Assembly (NCBI GenBank): GCA_016709675.1
Contig: JADJMH010000001.1
Span: 62,001-126,000, forward strand
DNA: 64,000 nucleotides
Origin: Candidatus Accumulibacter proximus
GTDB taxonomy: Bacteria > Pseudomonadota > Gammaproteobacteria > Burkholderiales > Rhodocyclaceae
Reading direction: 5' to 3'
This document shows positions 27,791 to 36,561 of this stretch, piece by piece. Position 1 is the stretch's first letter, and each line of letters begins with the position of its first letter. The position numbers and the translations under genes were made by a program. The notes under the pieces are model-generated. The model worked only from the letters and a program-made list of their open reading frames with translations, was not told the origin of the DNA and ran no database searches.

Positions 27791-28948
27791 TCAGCTTCGT
27801 CGCGCCAGCGGAACAAACTCTTGCGGATCCGGCCCGATGTAGTTGGCCGAAGGACGAATCAGCTTACCATCGATGCGTTGTTCGATGACATGTGCTGACC
27901 AGCCGCTCGTCCGCGCGATGACAAACAGCGGCGTGAACATCGGCGTCGGTACGGCCAGCATGTGGTAGGCGACAGCCGAGAACCAGTCAACGTTGGGGAA
28001 CATCCTCTTCTGCTCCCACATCACGGCCTCGATGCGACTGGCGATGTCGAACAGGACCATGTTGTCGCCGTCCGAGCACAATTGCTGGGCGACGGCACGG
28101 ATCACCTTGTGGCGCGGATCGGCGATGGTATACAGCGGATGGCCGAAGCCGATGATGATCTCCTTGTTGTCAAGGCGACGGCGAATGTCCTGTTCGGCGT
28201 GCTCGGCGTCGTTATAGCGACTCTGAATCTCGAAAGCGACCTCGTTGGCACCACCATGCCGGCGGCCGCTCAGCGCCCCGATGGCGCCGCAGATCGCCGC
28301 GTAGAGATCCGCCCCGGTGCCGGTGATCGTGCGCGCGGCAAAGGTCGAGGCATTGAACTCGTGCTCGGCATAGAGCACCAGCGACCGGTCGAGGCTGCTC
28401 GCCTGCAGAGCCGACGGCGCCTTGCCGCGCAAGAGGTGCAGGAAGTGTGCGGCGATCGAGTCGTCATCGGTCTCGGTCTCGATACGGCGGCCGTTGTGCG
28501 ACCAGTGATACCAGTAGAGCAGCATCGACCCGAAGCTGGCCATCAGGCGGTCGGCGATCTCGCGCGCCGCACCAGGGTTGTGATCCTGTGCCTCCGGCAG
28601 GATCGTGCCGAGCGCCGAACAGCCGCTGCGCAGCACATCCATCGGATGCGCCGAGGCGGGGAGATTCTCCAGCATCGGCCGCAGCCGCACCGGCAATCCA
28701 CGCAAGGTCTTGAGTTTCTTCTTGTACTGATTGAGCTGGGTGAGACTGGGCAGGCGTCCGTAGAGCAACAGATAGGCCACCTCCTCGAAAGTGGCATGCT
28801 CGGCCAGGGCAATCACATCGTAACCGCGGTAGTACAGGTCGTTGCCAGCGCGCCCGACCGAGCAGATGGCCGTATCGCCGGCAACCACACCCGATAGCGC
28901 GACGGACTTCTTGACCTTGGGCAGCTCCCTTCCCTGAACCTCGTCCAT
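27791..28948 (-). CDS. prpC: 2-methylcitrate synthase PrpC
   Basis: 385 aa, citrate synthase superfamily. It condenses propionyl-CoA with oxaloacetate. Catalytic segments: SGRRHGGANE (active His), GFGHPLYTIADPRHK (His) and WFSAVAYHMLAVPTPMFTPL (near the catalytic Asp of the fold). The N-terminus KKSVALSGVVAGDTAICSVG is typical of PrpC rather than GltA. AGGGGAG precedes the ATG. It is co-directional with prpD. Confidence 0.95.
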   Translation of the reverse strand: MDEVQGRELPKVKKSVALSGVVAGDTAICSVGRAGNDLYYRGYDVIALAEHATFEEVAYLLLYGRLPSLTQLNQYKKKLKTLRGLPVRLRPMLENLPASAHPMDVLRSGCSALGTILPEAQDHNPGAAREIADRLMASFGSMLLYWYHWSHNGRRIETETDDDSIAAHFLHLLRGKAPSALQASSLDRSLVLYAEHEFNASTFAARTITGTGADLYAAICGAIGALSGRRHGGANEVAFEIQSRYNDAEHAEQDIRRRLDNKEIIIGFGHPLYTIADPRHKVIRAVAQQLCSDGDNMVLFDIASRIEAVMWEQKRMFPNVDWFSAVAYHMLAVPTPMFTPLFVIARTSGWSAHVIEQRIDGKLIRPSANYIGPDPQEFVPLARRS

Positions 28949-29125
28949 GATCTCCCCTTGTCATTGAGCCGCCGGGCAGCGGAGGTCCCGTGCCCGATGC
29001 ACGAGTATTCCCGAGTTTGGCAAACCAGGTCAACTGCACGGGTCAATTGCGCAGGTCAACTGCGGACGCCCGACGGGCTCCGATGAATGTTCCCGACTAC
29101 CAACGCCTGATCACAGGTTGACAGC

Positions 29126-29614
29126 TCATCGCTTGGCGCTGGTCAAACCCTGCCCCTCTCCGGCATGCAGGTGCACCGGCGGCTTAAAGGCAAGCGAGCA
29201 GGCATGCTCGTGACCGATCAGGTACTTCGGCAGCAGCACAACTTCCACTTCGGTCACGCCCGCGTCAATCATCCCCAAACGCACGGCCGCCTCGCGCGAC
29301 AGGTCGATCACCCGACTCCGATGTCCCATCCGGTCGTTGATCCTGACCACCACGCAACGGGCGGACAGGACACGGCGAACCGCCACCAGCGCCCCCATGG
29401 GAAAGCGATTGCTCGCCGCAGAGATGACATCATGAGCGTAACGCTCGCCGGAAGCAGTTTTCCGGCCGTGAAACGCTTTGCTGTAGAAGCTGGCTCTGCC
29501 GGAAACGATTTGCGGCACCTCCTGCAAAGGGCTGAGGGTGCCAAGAGAAGGAAAGGATTCACCGAGAGCGAGTCCGGAAACAAGCACGGAGAGCATTGCA
29601 AGTGCAAATCTCAC
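29126..29614 (-). CDS. RlpA-like double-psi beta-barrel protein
   Basis: 162 aa with an N-terminal signal sequence (MRFALAMLSVLVSGLALG). The domain GRASFYSKAFHGRKTASGER, FPMGALVAVRRVLSARCVVV and RINDRMGHRSRVIDLSREAA is the RlpA DPBB fold, including the conserved D of INDRG-type motifs (here INDRM). RlpA enzymes are septal lytic transglycosylases acting on denuded glycans. The SPOR domain of full RlpA is absent. No lipobox Cys is evident, so a periplasmic form is likely. Confidence 0.87.
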   Translation of the reverse strand: MRFALAMLSVLVSGLALGESFPSLGTLSPLQEVPQIVSGRASFYSKAFHGRKTASGERYAHDVISAASNRFPMGALVAVRRVLSARCVVVRINDRMGHRSRVIDLSREAAVRLGMIDAGVTEVEVVLLPKYLIGHEHACSLAFKPPVHLHAGEGQGLTSAKR

Positions 29615-30054
29615 AGCCGATCGCTCCTCAAGGTGGCCACCAGCAAGGGACGTCGTGCACGCTGCGCCGATCGGCAGGCCTCACCGTTCGACCGTTGCGA
29701 AGGAAGTGTTGACCAGACGCCGGGCAGCCTGGTGATGCCCTGCCGACCCGACGGCCGACGGCCCGGGGCCAGACACAGCGTCCTCGCCCGACAGATCGCC
29801 GCCGCCGAAGGCAACGACCGGCCAACCGATGACGAGAACACTTACAATGCCAACGATTGGTGAAACGGCTCGTGCAATCTGGCGCATGGAAAGGAAACCC
29901 TTCGGTGGCAATTGGCAATGATCAAGCGTGAAAAGTCCAAGGATAGCCTGCCCGCCGCCGCGCGCACAAGCCACCCGGCAATGGCGTTGCCCGCTGACAC
30001 TCACCGCGGTCATCCGGCAACCTGCCCAGCAGGCCGCTGTGAGCGCGGAGCCGA
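29615..30054. other. Intergenic between RlpA-like and VTT genes, possible small ORF
   Basis: A minus-strand ORF at 29681-29887 (68 aa) starts MRQIARAVSPIVGIVSVLVI, followed by GWPVVAFGG, and looks like a signal peptide. Its remainder has no recognised domain and no good ribosome site precedes it. The rest of the region shows nothing identifiable. Confidence 0.3.
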
Positions 30055-30573
30055 ATGAAGACTCACGTTCTTCCCGACTGGTTGCGCCGCCTGCTGATGC
30101 GCAGCGTCGCCCATCGCTACTATTCGCCGGTCGTGACGGCCATTGCCTTCGCATCGACGATCACCTTCAGCTTCCCCTTCGTCGCCGTGCTGATCCCGGC
30201 GGTGCTGCTGTCACCCCGGCGCTGGCGAACCCTCGGCCTCTTCTGCGGCCTTGCCAGCGGCCTCGGCGCCGCCGTTCTGGTCGAGATCTTCCAGTACCTG
30301 GGATCGGAGTTTGTCGTCGCGCGCTACCCCGAGCTGATGCAGATGCAAGCCTGGCAAACGACCAGCGACTGGTTGCAGGACTGGGGCCTGCTGGCCATGC
30401 TGATCATCGCCGGGTCACCGATGCCGCAGACCCCGGCCCTGCTCTTCTGTGCCCTGGCCGGCGTATCGACGCCGGGCATCCTGGTGGCCGTCGCGATCGG
30501 CAAGACGGTCAAGTATCTCTGTCTGGCCTGGGCCACGGCGCATTATCCGGCACGCTTCATCCGCTATAACTGA
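30055..30573 (+). CDS. Small VTT/DedA-like membrane protein
   Basis: 172 aa with about four hydrophobic helices. TITFSFPFVAVLIPAVLLSP and WGLLAMLIIAGSPMPQTPAL resemble the VTT (DedA/SNARE-associated) domain of YqaA-type proteins, where the proline-containing re-entrant segment (SPMPQTP) is characteristic. GGAGCCGA precedes the ATG. The 3' end overlaps lipA tail-to-tail by 10 bp. The role may be membrane lipid handling by family analogy; the substrate is unknown. Confidence 0.7.
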   Translation: MKTHVLPDWLRRLLMRSVAHRYYSPVVTAIAFASTITFSFPFVAVLIPAVLLSPRRWRTLGLFCGLASGLGAAVLVEIFQYLGSEFVVARYPELMQMQAWQTTSDWLQDWGLLAMLIIAGSPMPQTPALLFCALAGVSTPGILVAVAIGKTVKYLCLAWATAHYPARFIRYN

Positions 30574-31586
30574 CCCCTGCCTGCGACCGGCCAGGCGACG
30601 CCTGCACTGTGGGCCTGGACATCTGCCCAGTAGCTGGAACGTATCATCGGCCCACAGGCAGCGCCGGTGAAACCCATGGCCAGCGCCGCTTGCTCGTAGC
30701 TCTTGAAGGTCTCCGGATGAACGTAACGGGCAACCGGCAAGTGGTGGCCCGAAGGTGCAAGGTACTGGCCAATGGTGAGCATTTCGACCTCGTTGGCGCG
30801 CAGGTCGCGCAGAACATCAAGGATCTCCTCGTCGGTCTCGCCCAGACCAACCATCAGTCCCGATTTGGTCGGCACCTTCGGGTAGCGGGCCTTGAAACCT
30901 TTCATGAACGCCAGCGAATGCTCGTAGTCGGCACCGGGCCTCGCCTGCCGGTAGAGCCGGGGGACCGTTTCCAGGTTGTGGTTGAGAACGTCCGGCAGTG
31001 ACTGCCCCAGCACATCGAGGGCGATATCCATGCGGCCACGAAAATCGGGAACCAGTGTCTCGATGGTGGTGCCCGGCGACCGCTGGCGCACGGCGGCGAT
31101 GACGTCGACGAAATGCTGCGCACCCCCATCACGCAGGTCATCCCGGTCGACGCTGGTGATCACCACATAGCGCAGCTTGAGCCGGGCGACGCTGTCGGCC
31201 AGATTCGCCGGCTCGTTGTCATCGGGCGGCAGCGGCTTGCCATGACCGACGTCACAGAACGGGCAGCGGCGTGTGCAGATGTCGCCGAGGATCATGAAGG
31301 TCGCCGTACCACGCCCGAAGCACTCACCGATGTTGGGGCAGGCGGCTTCTTCACAGACGGTGTGCAGCTTCTGCTCGCGCAGCATCTGCTTGATCTCGCC
31401 GAAGCGACCTGCGTCATTGCCCGCCTTGACTCGGATCCACTCGGGTTTGCGCTGTGGCGCCTGGGGGACGATCTTGATCGGGATACGAGCGGTCTTCAGT
31501 TCGCCCTTTTCCTTCACCCCGGCGATCCTGCCTGGCGGTCGTGCCGCACCCTGACCCTTGTCCTGACTACTCTCCTGACTACTCAT
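30564..31586 (-). CDS. lipA: Lipoyl synthase
   Basis: 340 aa, radical SAM enzyme inserting two sulfurs into octanoyl-carrier protein. Two clusters are visible: CEEAACPNIGEC (auxiliary Cx4Cx5C) and CTRRCPFCDVG (radical SAM CxxxCxxC). The C-terminal RSSYWADVQA matches the conserved RSSY motif. GGAGCACAAGCC precedes the ATG, which overlaps the lipB stop (ATGA). It is last in a dacA-ybeD-lipB-lipA run, as in enterobacteria. Confidence 0.97.
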   Translation of the reverse strand: MSSQESSQDKGQGAARPPGRIAGVKEKGELKTARIPIKIVPQAPQRKPEWIRVKAGNDAGRFGEIKQMLREQKLHTVCEEAACPNIGECFGRGTATFMILGDICTRRCPFCDVGHGKPLPPDDNEPANLADSVARLKLRYVVITSVDRDDLRDGGAQHFVDVIAAVRQRSPGTTIETLVPDFRGRMDIALDVLGQSLPDVLNHNLETVPRLYRQARPGADYEHSLAFMKGFKARYPKVPTKSGLMVGLGETDEEILDVLRDLRANEVEMLTIGQYLAPSGHHLPVARYVHPETFKSYEQAALAMGFTGAACGPMIRSSYWADVQAHSAGVAWPVAGRGQL

Positions 31587-32278
31587 GGCTTGTGCTCCAG
31601 TTGTGCCGCGATCTGTTGGACCAGCGCCGCCGTGGCCTGTGCGGGCGTCAGCGAAATACCGAGATCCCGGGTCTGCGTCACCGGCAAGCCCGGGTAGCCG
31701 CAGGGATTGATCGCCGAGAAGGGCGACAAATCCATATCAACGTTCAGACTGACGCCGTGATAGCAGCAGTTCCTGCGGACCCGCAGACCGAGTGCCGCAA
31801 CCTTGGCCGGGCCAACATAGACCCCTGGCGCACCACCGTGGCGCTCGGCTGCGACGCCATGCGCGGCGAGGAGGTCGATCACCGCCTGCTCGATGGCCGA
31901 CACCAGTTCGCGCACTCTCAGCTTCCTTCTCCCCAAATCAAGAAGCAGGTAGATCACGACCTGGCCGGGGCCATGGTAAGTGATCTGCCCTCCCCGGTCA
32001 GTCTTCACCAGCGGCAGGCCCAGGTCCGCTAACAGGTGCTCCGGCTTGCCGGCCTGGCCAAGGGTGAACACCGGCGAATGCTCGCAACACCACAGTTCGT
32101 CGAGTGTTTGCTCGCGACGCGCAGCGGTGAAGGCGATCATCGCCTGCCAGGTCTGCCGATAGTCCGTCTGACCCAGGTTGCGGACCCGCAGCGGCAACTC
32201 ACCCGGAGCCGAGAGCAAGACCTCTTCGCTGTCGCAGCCGTTCTCCCCACCCGTGACCACCTGCCCTGCGTCCTTCAC
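31583..32278 (-). CDS. lipB: Octanoyl-ACP:protein octanoyltransferase
   Basis: 231 aa. It transfers octanoate from ACP to lipoyl domains, providing the LipA substrate. Signature RGGQITYHGPGQVVIYLLL and the catalytic Lys/Cys region PAKVAALGLRVRRNCCYHGV are present. The start is GTG at 32278, overlapping the ybeD stop (GTGA). The N-terminal ~25 residues are longer than in E. coli, so a start a few codons later is conceivable. Confidence 0.95.
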   Translation of the reverse strand: MKDAGQVVTGGENGCDSEEVLLSAPGELPLRVRNLGQTDYRQTWQAMIAFTAARREQTLDELWCCEHSPVFTLGQAGKPEHLLADLGLPLVKTDRGGQITYHGPGQVVIYLLLDLGRRKLRVRELVSAIEQAVIDLLAAHGVAAERHGGAPGVYVGPAKVAALGLRVRRNCCYHGVSLNVDMDLSPFSAINPCGYPGLPVTQTRDLGISLTPAQATAALVQQIAAQLEHKP

Positions 32279-32544
32279 AAGACCATCCTGACCAAGGGAT
32301 GACTGGTCAGCTCCCGGTACAGCGCGTCCAGCTGCACCCGACTGGTGGCATTGATGGTGCAGGTGAGGCTCAGGTACCGGCCAGCGGTCGAGGAGCGCGT
32401 TTCCATTGTTGCCACGTCATAATCTGGTGCGTGCCGCAGCACGACCTCCAGGACACTCTGCACCAGGGCGTCCGTGGTCAGGCCGATGATCTTGAGCGGG
32501 AACGGACAAGGGAATTCGAGCAGGCTTTGGCTCTCGTCAGACAT
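32275..32544 (-). CDS. ybeD: DUF493 family protein (YbeD)
   Basis: 89 aa, ACT-like fold. LLEFPCPFPLKIIGLTTDAL, SSTAGRYLSLTCTINATSRV and LDALYRELTSHPLVRMVL are the family pattern. In E. coli ybeD lies between dacA and lipB, as here, and its role is unclear, possibly allosteric control linked to lipoate metabolism. ATG 32544 with AGGGG upstream is chosen; ATG 32565 would add seven residues. Confidence 0.9.
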   Translation of the reverse strand: MSDESQSLLEFPCPFPLKIIGLTTDALVQSVLEVVLRHAPDYDVATMETRSSTAGRYLSLTCTINATSRVQLDALYRELTSHPLVRMVL

Positions 32545-32594
32545 CGACGCCCCTGGTTGACTCATGACGACCGCACCAGCGCATCCCCGGCAGG

Positions 32595-33728
32595 CTACTT
32601 GAACCACAGACGAACGGTATCGACCATCCGGCCAACGATTCCGGCGACCGGTACCGCTTCAAGCGCCAGCACCGGGTAATCGCCGTACGGCTTGTCATCG
32701 ACGCTGACCTTCAAGGTCGCGAGCACCTGCCCGAGCGCAACCGGCGCAATCAACGGCTGTTGCGAGACGAGTTCGGTCCTGATCTTTGGTCCGAAGCCCT
32801 TGGGGACCGCGATCACGAGGTCGTTGGCAAAGCCGAGCTTGACCGTGGCTTCCTTGCCTTTCCAGACCTTCAGGCTGGAGACCGCCTCGTTCTTCGCGTA
32901 CAACTGCACGGCGTCGTAGAACTGGAAGCCGAAATTCAGCAGCTTGAGCGACTCCTGCGCGCGCGTGCTGTCCGATGCCGCGCCCAGGACCACCGACAGC
33001 AGGCGGCGTGACCCGCGCTTCGCCGACGAGACCAGACAATAGCCTGCTGCCTCGGTATGACCCGTCTTCAGACCATCGACGGTCGGGTCGATATACAGCA
33101 GGCGGTTGCGATTCGGCTGCGTGATGTTGTTGTAGCGGAACTCCTTCATCGAGTAGTACTTGGCATACTCCTCGGGGAAGTCGCGGATCAGGGCTGCAGC
33201 CAGGATCGCCAGGTCTTGCGCCGTGGTGTAGTGCTGTGGGTCAGGCAGGCCGCTGGAGTTGCGGAAACTCGACCCCTTCATGCCCAGTCGCTGAGCCTCG
33301 CGATTCATCATCTGCGCGAAGTTCTCCTCGTCACCGGCAATGGCTTCGGCCAGGGCGACACAGGCGTCGTTGCCTGACTGGACGATCATGCCCTTCAACA
33401 GGTCCTCAACCTTCACCTGGGTGCCGATCTGGATGAACATTCGCGACCCCCCGGTTTTCCAGGCCTTCTGGGAGACGGGCACGGTCTGGTCAAGCTTGAT
33501 CGTGCCCTGCTTGATGGCCGCAAAGCTCAGGTAGGCCGTCATCAGCTTGGTCAGTGAAGCCGGCTCAAGGCGCTGGTCAGGCGACTGGGCAGCCAGTTGC
33601 TGCCCGGAAGCCATCTCGACGAGCAGCCAGGACTTTGCCGCCAACGCTGGTGGCGTGGGCAGTTGCTGAGCAAGAACGAGAACCGGAAGGCAGAGGAAAA
33701 CGAGAAAGGACGATCGAAGCTTGAGCAT
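32595..33728 (-). CDS. dacA: D-alanyl-D-alanine carboxypeptidase (PBP5/6 type)
   Basis: 377 aa with signal peptide MLKLRSSFLVFLCLPVLVLA. The penicillin-binding motifs are all present: SLTK (PASLTKLMTAY), SGN (IVQSGNDACVALAEA) and KTG (DGLKTGHTEAAGYCL). The C-terminal PBP5 domain is followed by an amphipathic end (GRMVDTVRLWFK), the usual membrane anchor. It removes the terminal D-Ala from peptidoglycan pentapeptides. It heads the dacA-ybeD-lipB-lipA run. Confidence 0.96.
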   Translation of the reverse strand: MLKLRSSFLVFLCLPVLVLAQQLPTPPALAAKSWLLVEMASGQQLAAQSPDQRLEPASLTKLMTAYLSFAAIKQGTIKLDQTVPVSQKAWKTGGSRMFIQIGTQVKVEDLLKGMIVQSGNDACVALAEAIAGDEENFAQMMNREAQRLGMKGSSFRNSSGLPDPQHYTTAQDLAILAAALIRDFPEEYAKYYSMKEFRYNNITQPNRNRLLYIDPTVDGLKTGHTEAAGYCLVSSAKRGSRRLLSVVLGAASDSTRAQESLKLLNFGFQFYDAVQLYAKNEAVSSLKVWKGKEATVKLGFANDLVIAVPKGFGPKIRTELVSQQPLIAPVALGQVLATLKVSVDDKPYGDYPVLALEAVPVAGIVGRMVDTVRLWFK

Positions 33729-33851
33729 GGCTGGATTCTTGGCAAAGCGGCGATTATAGCAAGCCATCCCGGCCCCGCCCGCAGGCCTTTCTACCCCCAG
33801 CCGCGCCCTGAGCAGCGCGCCGCAGGCTCCCCTTGCTCGTTGCCCTGGTTG

Positions 33852-33992
33852 CTACTTCTTCTGTTGCGGTTCCTGGGTAGTCGGCGCTTCGTCCTGTTTC
33901 GGGGCATCGCCCAGAACGGTCTTCAGGGGGCAGATCGAGAACGCCGGGCATTTCCTGCAGCCGGCGACAATAGCGATTGGGCACACGGTCAT
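33852..33992 (-). CDS. 46-aa cysteine-rich small protein
   Basis: The protein reads MTVCPIAIVAGCRKCPAFSI, then CPLKTVLGDAP and a polar tail ending QQKK. Four cysteines are spaced C-x7-C-x2-C-x5-C, a possible metal or Fe-S site. Initiation is well supported: AAGGAGA sits seven bases before the ATG. It lies between mobA and dacA on the same strand. Similar short CP(I)AI..GC.KCP proteins occur in betaproteobacteria as I recall, but no function is known to me. Confidence 0.75.
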   Translation of the reverse strand: MTVCPIAIVAGCRKCPAFSICPLKTVLGDAPKQDEAPTTQEPQQKK

Positions 33993-34109
33993 GATGATTC
34001 TCCTTCATTGGTCGCAACAGCAACAGAATACACGGCTTTCCCACGGGGCGCATGAACCGGTGAGTTCGGCCCCGCCTGGACGTTCCGTTGAGGGGCTTCA
34101 ACCCGGGCG

Positions 34110-34694
34110 TCAGCCCTCCTCCCAGTACCCGAGTTCGTCGCGCGTGTTGATGTTCGCGAAGGCCTCGGCCTGGTCATCGAAAGCGACTTCGACCATCTTC
34201 TGCGCCGCCTGCCAGTGATCGGCCTTGCGCCCTCCACTGTCGAAAAACTCGGTCAGGGAAGGCAGAAGCTGACGTCGGCACAAACAGAACACCGGCTGTG
34301 GCCGATCAAGAGTTCGGACGACGGCAAGGTCGGCGCCCTGCACGGTCAGGGCCTGCAGCAGACGTACGACCAGATCGGTCGGCAGGAAGGGGGAGTCGCA
34401 GGGGGCGGTGGCGATCAGCGGATGCGTGGCCACCGTCAGCGCGGTGTGCAGTCCGGCCAGCGGGCCGGCGAAATCGGGAATCTGGTCGGCGACGACGCGA
34501 TGGCCAAAAGTGGCGTAACGCTCGCCGTTCTGGTTGGCATTGATCAGCAGCTCATCAACCTGCGGGCCAAAGCGCTCGATCACCCAGGCGACCATCGGCC
34601 GACCGCGCAGCGCCTGCAAGCCTTTGTCGAGACCGCCCATGCGGCGGCCAAGGCCACCCGCCAGAATGACACCGGTAATCCTTGATCGATTCAT
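34110..34694 (-). CDS. mobA: Molybdenum cofactor guanylyltransferase MobA
   Basis: 194 aa. It attaches GMP to molybdopterin to form the MGD cofactor. The nucleotide-binding loop LAGGLGRRMGGLDKGLQAL is diagnostic, with GPLAGLHTAL, ATAPCDSPFLP and INTRDEL further on. The ATG at 34694 sits directly before the conserved start (MNRSRITGVILAGG). It is transcribed away from a LexA-type box ~27 bp upstream. Confidence 0.94.
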   Translation of the reverse strand: MNRSRITGVILAGGLGRRMGGLDKGLQALRGRPMVAWVIERFGPQVDELLINANQNGERYATFGHRVVADQIPDFAGPLAGLHTALTVATHPLIATAPCDSPFLPTDLVVRLLQALTVQGADLAVVRTLDRPQPVFCLCRRQLLPSLTEFFDSGGRKADHWQAAQKMVEVAFDDQAEAFANINTRDELGYWEEG

Positions 34695-34720
34695 CGACCG
34701 TATTCTACACGCCGCTGATA

Positions 34721-34736
34721 CTGTACTTTTGTACAG
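34721..34736. promoter_or_regulatory. LexA/SOS box-like palindrome
   Basis: CTGTACTTTTGTACAG fits CTGT-N8-ACAG, flanked by TA on the left as in the full E. coli consensus. It lies between divergent mobA (start 34694) and the small ORF at 34806, so it could control either. No LexA gene is in the window, so the species' LexA motif is unknown. Confidence 0.55.
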
Positions 34737-34805
34737 CCTATTGATAGACTTGTTGGTGTTGTTGTGAATTCCGATCAATCCACCCTTACGGAGGAGTCAC
34801 TCACC

Positions 34806-34982
34806 ATGAATCGCATTCAGCAATGGTTTGAGCAAATTGCCGGGGTTTCTCGGCACGAGCGTCAGCGCTGGGCGCTGGCTCACGAGATTTTCGGCACCCA
34901 GCGCCTGGATATCTCAGCCTTGCAGAAGCCTGCCTGCTGGCGAAGGAAGTCGGCCAGCGCCGGCCCGCGGCGATCGGTCTGA
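34806..34982 (+). pseudogene. Small ORF, apparently frameshifted
   Basis: GGAGGAGTCACTCACC precedes ATG 34806. The protein begins MNRIQQWFEQIAGVSRHERQ, then RWALAHEIFGTQRLDIS. Near 34915 good composition moves to another frame: SLAEACLLAKEVGQRRPAAI, then GLTGS and a stop at ~34991. One indel would join them into a ~61-aa helical protein. The family is unknown. Its position behind a LexA-type box suggests DNA-damage control if real. Confidence 0.4.
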
Positions 34983-35016
34983 CGGGCTCGTAGACGGGAA
35001 AAAGCGTCACGTCCCC

Positions 35017-35229
35017 CTACTGCTGACGCAGAGGCTTCAGAAGGGAAGCGAGACCATTGTGGTCGAGCTCGTGCATCAGGGCCAGAAGCTGACCGAGCCT
35101 GCCCGGTGGGAAGCCCTGGCGGGCAACCCAGGTCAGGTAATTGCCTGGCAGGTCGGCGATCAGACGGCCCTTGTACTTGCCATAGGGCATGGTGCAGGTT
35201 ACCAGCAGTTGCAGATCGTCGGCGTTCAT
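35017..35229 (-). CDS. DUF3820 family protein
   Basis: 70 aa: TMPYGKYKGRLIADLPGNYL, TWVARQGFPPGRLGQLLALM and HELDHNGLASLLKPL. This is the full DUF3820 motif (PfGKyKG..l.dLP..YL.W....GFP.G.lG). Members are small proteins of unclear function, sometimes called putative quorum-sensing-regulated virulence factors or nuclease-like. No operon partner is apparent. Confidence 0.88.
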   Translation of the reverse strand: MNADDLQLLVTCTMPYGKYKGRLIADLPGNYLTWVARQGFPPGRLGQLLALMHELDHNGLASLLKPLRQQ

Positions 35230-35432
35230 CGCGTCATTGCGTTATCCCGAGGGACTGGCCGTCCCGATGAGCGAACTCTAGCACCAGGGACGGCCCCCCG
35301 GAGTGGCGATCGGCGACCAGACAGACCTGAGCCTGCCGCTCCTGGATCCCGTGCCGCGTCACTCACTCCGCTGGCAAGGCGAAGGCCAGCCCGCGCACTC
35401 CGCCACTGCACGCCAGGCCAGTTGAAGCCGGC
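35230..35432. other. Intergenic, no gene seen
   Basis: Between the divergent DUF3820 and CsgG-like genes. GC-rich with no recognisable coding content. The CsgG-like promoter follows at 35433. Confidence 0.4.
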
Positions 35433-35462
35433 TTGCTGTCGCTGCTCGTTTTTTTGCATAAT
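35433..35462 (+). promoter_or_regulatory. Sigma-70-type promoter of the CsgG-like lipoprotein gene
   Basis: TTGCTG at 35433-35438 and CATAAT at 35457-35462 are 18 bp apart, with TG immediately before the -10. The lipoprotein gene starts 75 bp downstream. No terminator lies between. Confidence 0.5.
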
Positions 35463-35537
35463 GTGACCCTCTTGTGGGGAGTTGGCGGTGTTCAGCGACC
35501 CTGGGCGCCAGAAATCACCTAATTGGGGGAGACTTTG

Positions 35538-36404
35538 ATGTCGTTGCTAGGTTCTAATCGTAACTTGCGGATTGCCCTTGCCACCGCTGCAACGGCCTTG
35601 TTGGCCGGGTGCTCGAATATGCAGATGGGGTCGCCCGACGCGAAGACGACGGCCACCGGTTCAGCGGCCGGCTCCACCACCGACAACGCGAGCAGCCAAC
35701 TCGAGAAATGCAGCAGCTCTCTCGGCACAGTCGCCGTGGTTGAGGACACCCATGCGCCGTGGTACGGAATCCTCACCGGTCAGATGAAGCTGGGTTCGAC
35801 CACCCCAGTCCTCAAGTTGCTGATCCAGCAATCCAACTGCTTTGTCGTCGTCGACCGTGGCCGCGCCATGAACAACATGATGCAGGAACGTGCCCTGGCA
35901 GATAGCGGCGAACTGCGCAAGGGGTCAAAGTTCGGCAAGGGCCAGATGGTATCGGCGGACTACTCGATGAGTCCATCAATCACCTTCAGCAACAACAATG
36001 CGGGAGGCATGGCCGGGGGCCTCGGCGGCTACAGCCGCAGCGCCGGGATCCTCGGTGCGATTGCCGGCAGCATGAACGTCAAGGAAGCCAGCACCCTGTT
36101 GACCCTGGTTGACAACCGTTCCGGCGTGCAGCTGGCCGCCGCCGAAGGCAGCGCCAAGAACATGGACTTTGGAGCTATGGGCGCCCTTTTCGGCGGCGCC
36201 GCCGGCGGAGTGGGCGGCGGCTATGCCAACACCGCAGAGGGCAAGGTAATCGTCGCGGCGTTCACCGACTCGTACAACAACATGGTGCGAGCGGTTCGCA
36301 ACTACAAGGCACAAGAGATCCGGGGCGGGCTGGGTACCGGCGGCAATCTGGGTGTGCAAGGCGCTTCTGAAGCCCAGGGTTCGAAGAAGAAGGGCGGGAA
36401 ATAG
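35538..36404 (+). CDS. CsgG/HfaB-like outer-membrane lipoprotein
   Basis: 288 aa. The signal peptide ends in a lipobox (ALLAGC, Cys ~25). The body shows LGTVAVVEDTHAPWYGILTG, TPVLKLLIQQSNCFVVVDRG and ERALADSGELRKGSKFGKGQ, the layout of CsgG-like proteins. A glycine-rich segment (NNNAGGMAGGLGGYSRSAG) and a later GGAAGGVGGGYANT may be flexible loops. GGGGGAG precedes the ATG. CsgG proteins form secretion pores for curli; no csgA/B/E/F genes are nearby, so the substrate is unknown. Confidence 0.78.
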   Translation: MSLLGSNRNLRIALATAATALLAGCSNMQMGSPDAKTTATGSAAGSTTDNASSQLEKCSSSLGTVAVVEDTHAPWYGILTGQMKLGSTTPVLKLLIQQSNCFVVVDRGRAMNNMMQERALADSGELRKGSKFGKGQMVSADYSMSPSITFSNNNAGGMAGGLGGYSRSAGILGAIAGSMNVKEASTLLTLVDNRSGVQLAAAEGSAKNMDFGAMGALFGGAAGGVGGGYANTAEGKVIVAAFTDSYNNMVRAVRNYKAQEIRGGLGTGGNLGVQGASEAQGSKKKGGK

Positions 36405-36561
36405 CCGGCTGTGACCCGAGCGAGGCGGGGCGGGCTGTCCCGCACCTGCCCCGCCAGAAGACGCAGGGACGACGGGCATTAGCCGCTAAGCGGCTGCTTG
36501 CGAGGTGGGGCCGGGCAGCCGACGACCCCCACGGTCGCGGCGCGGAGCCGAGCATTCACCG

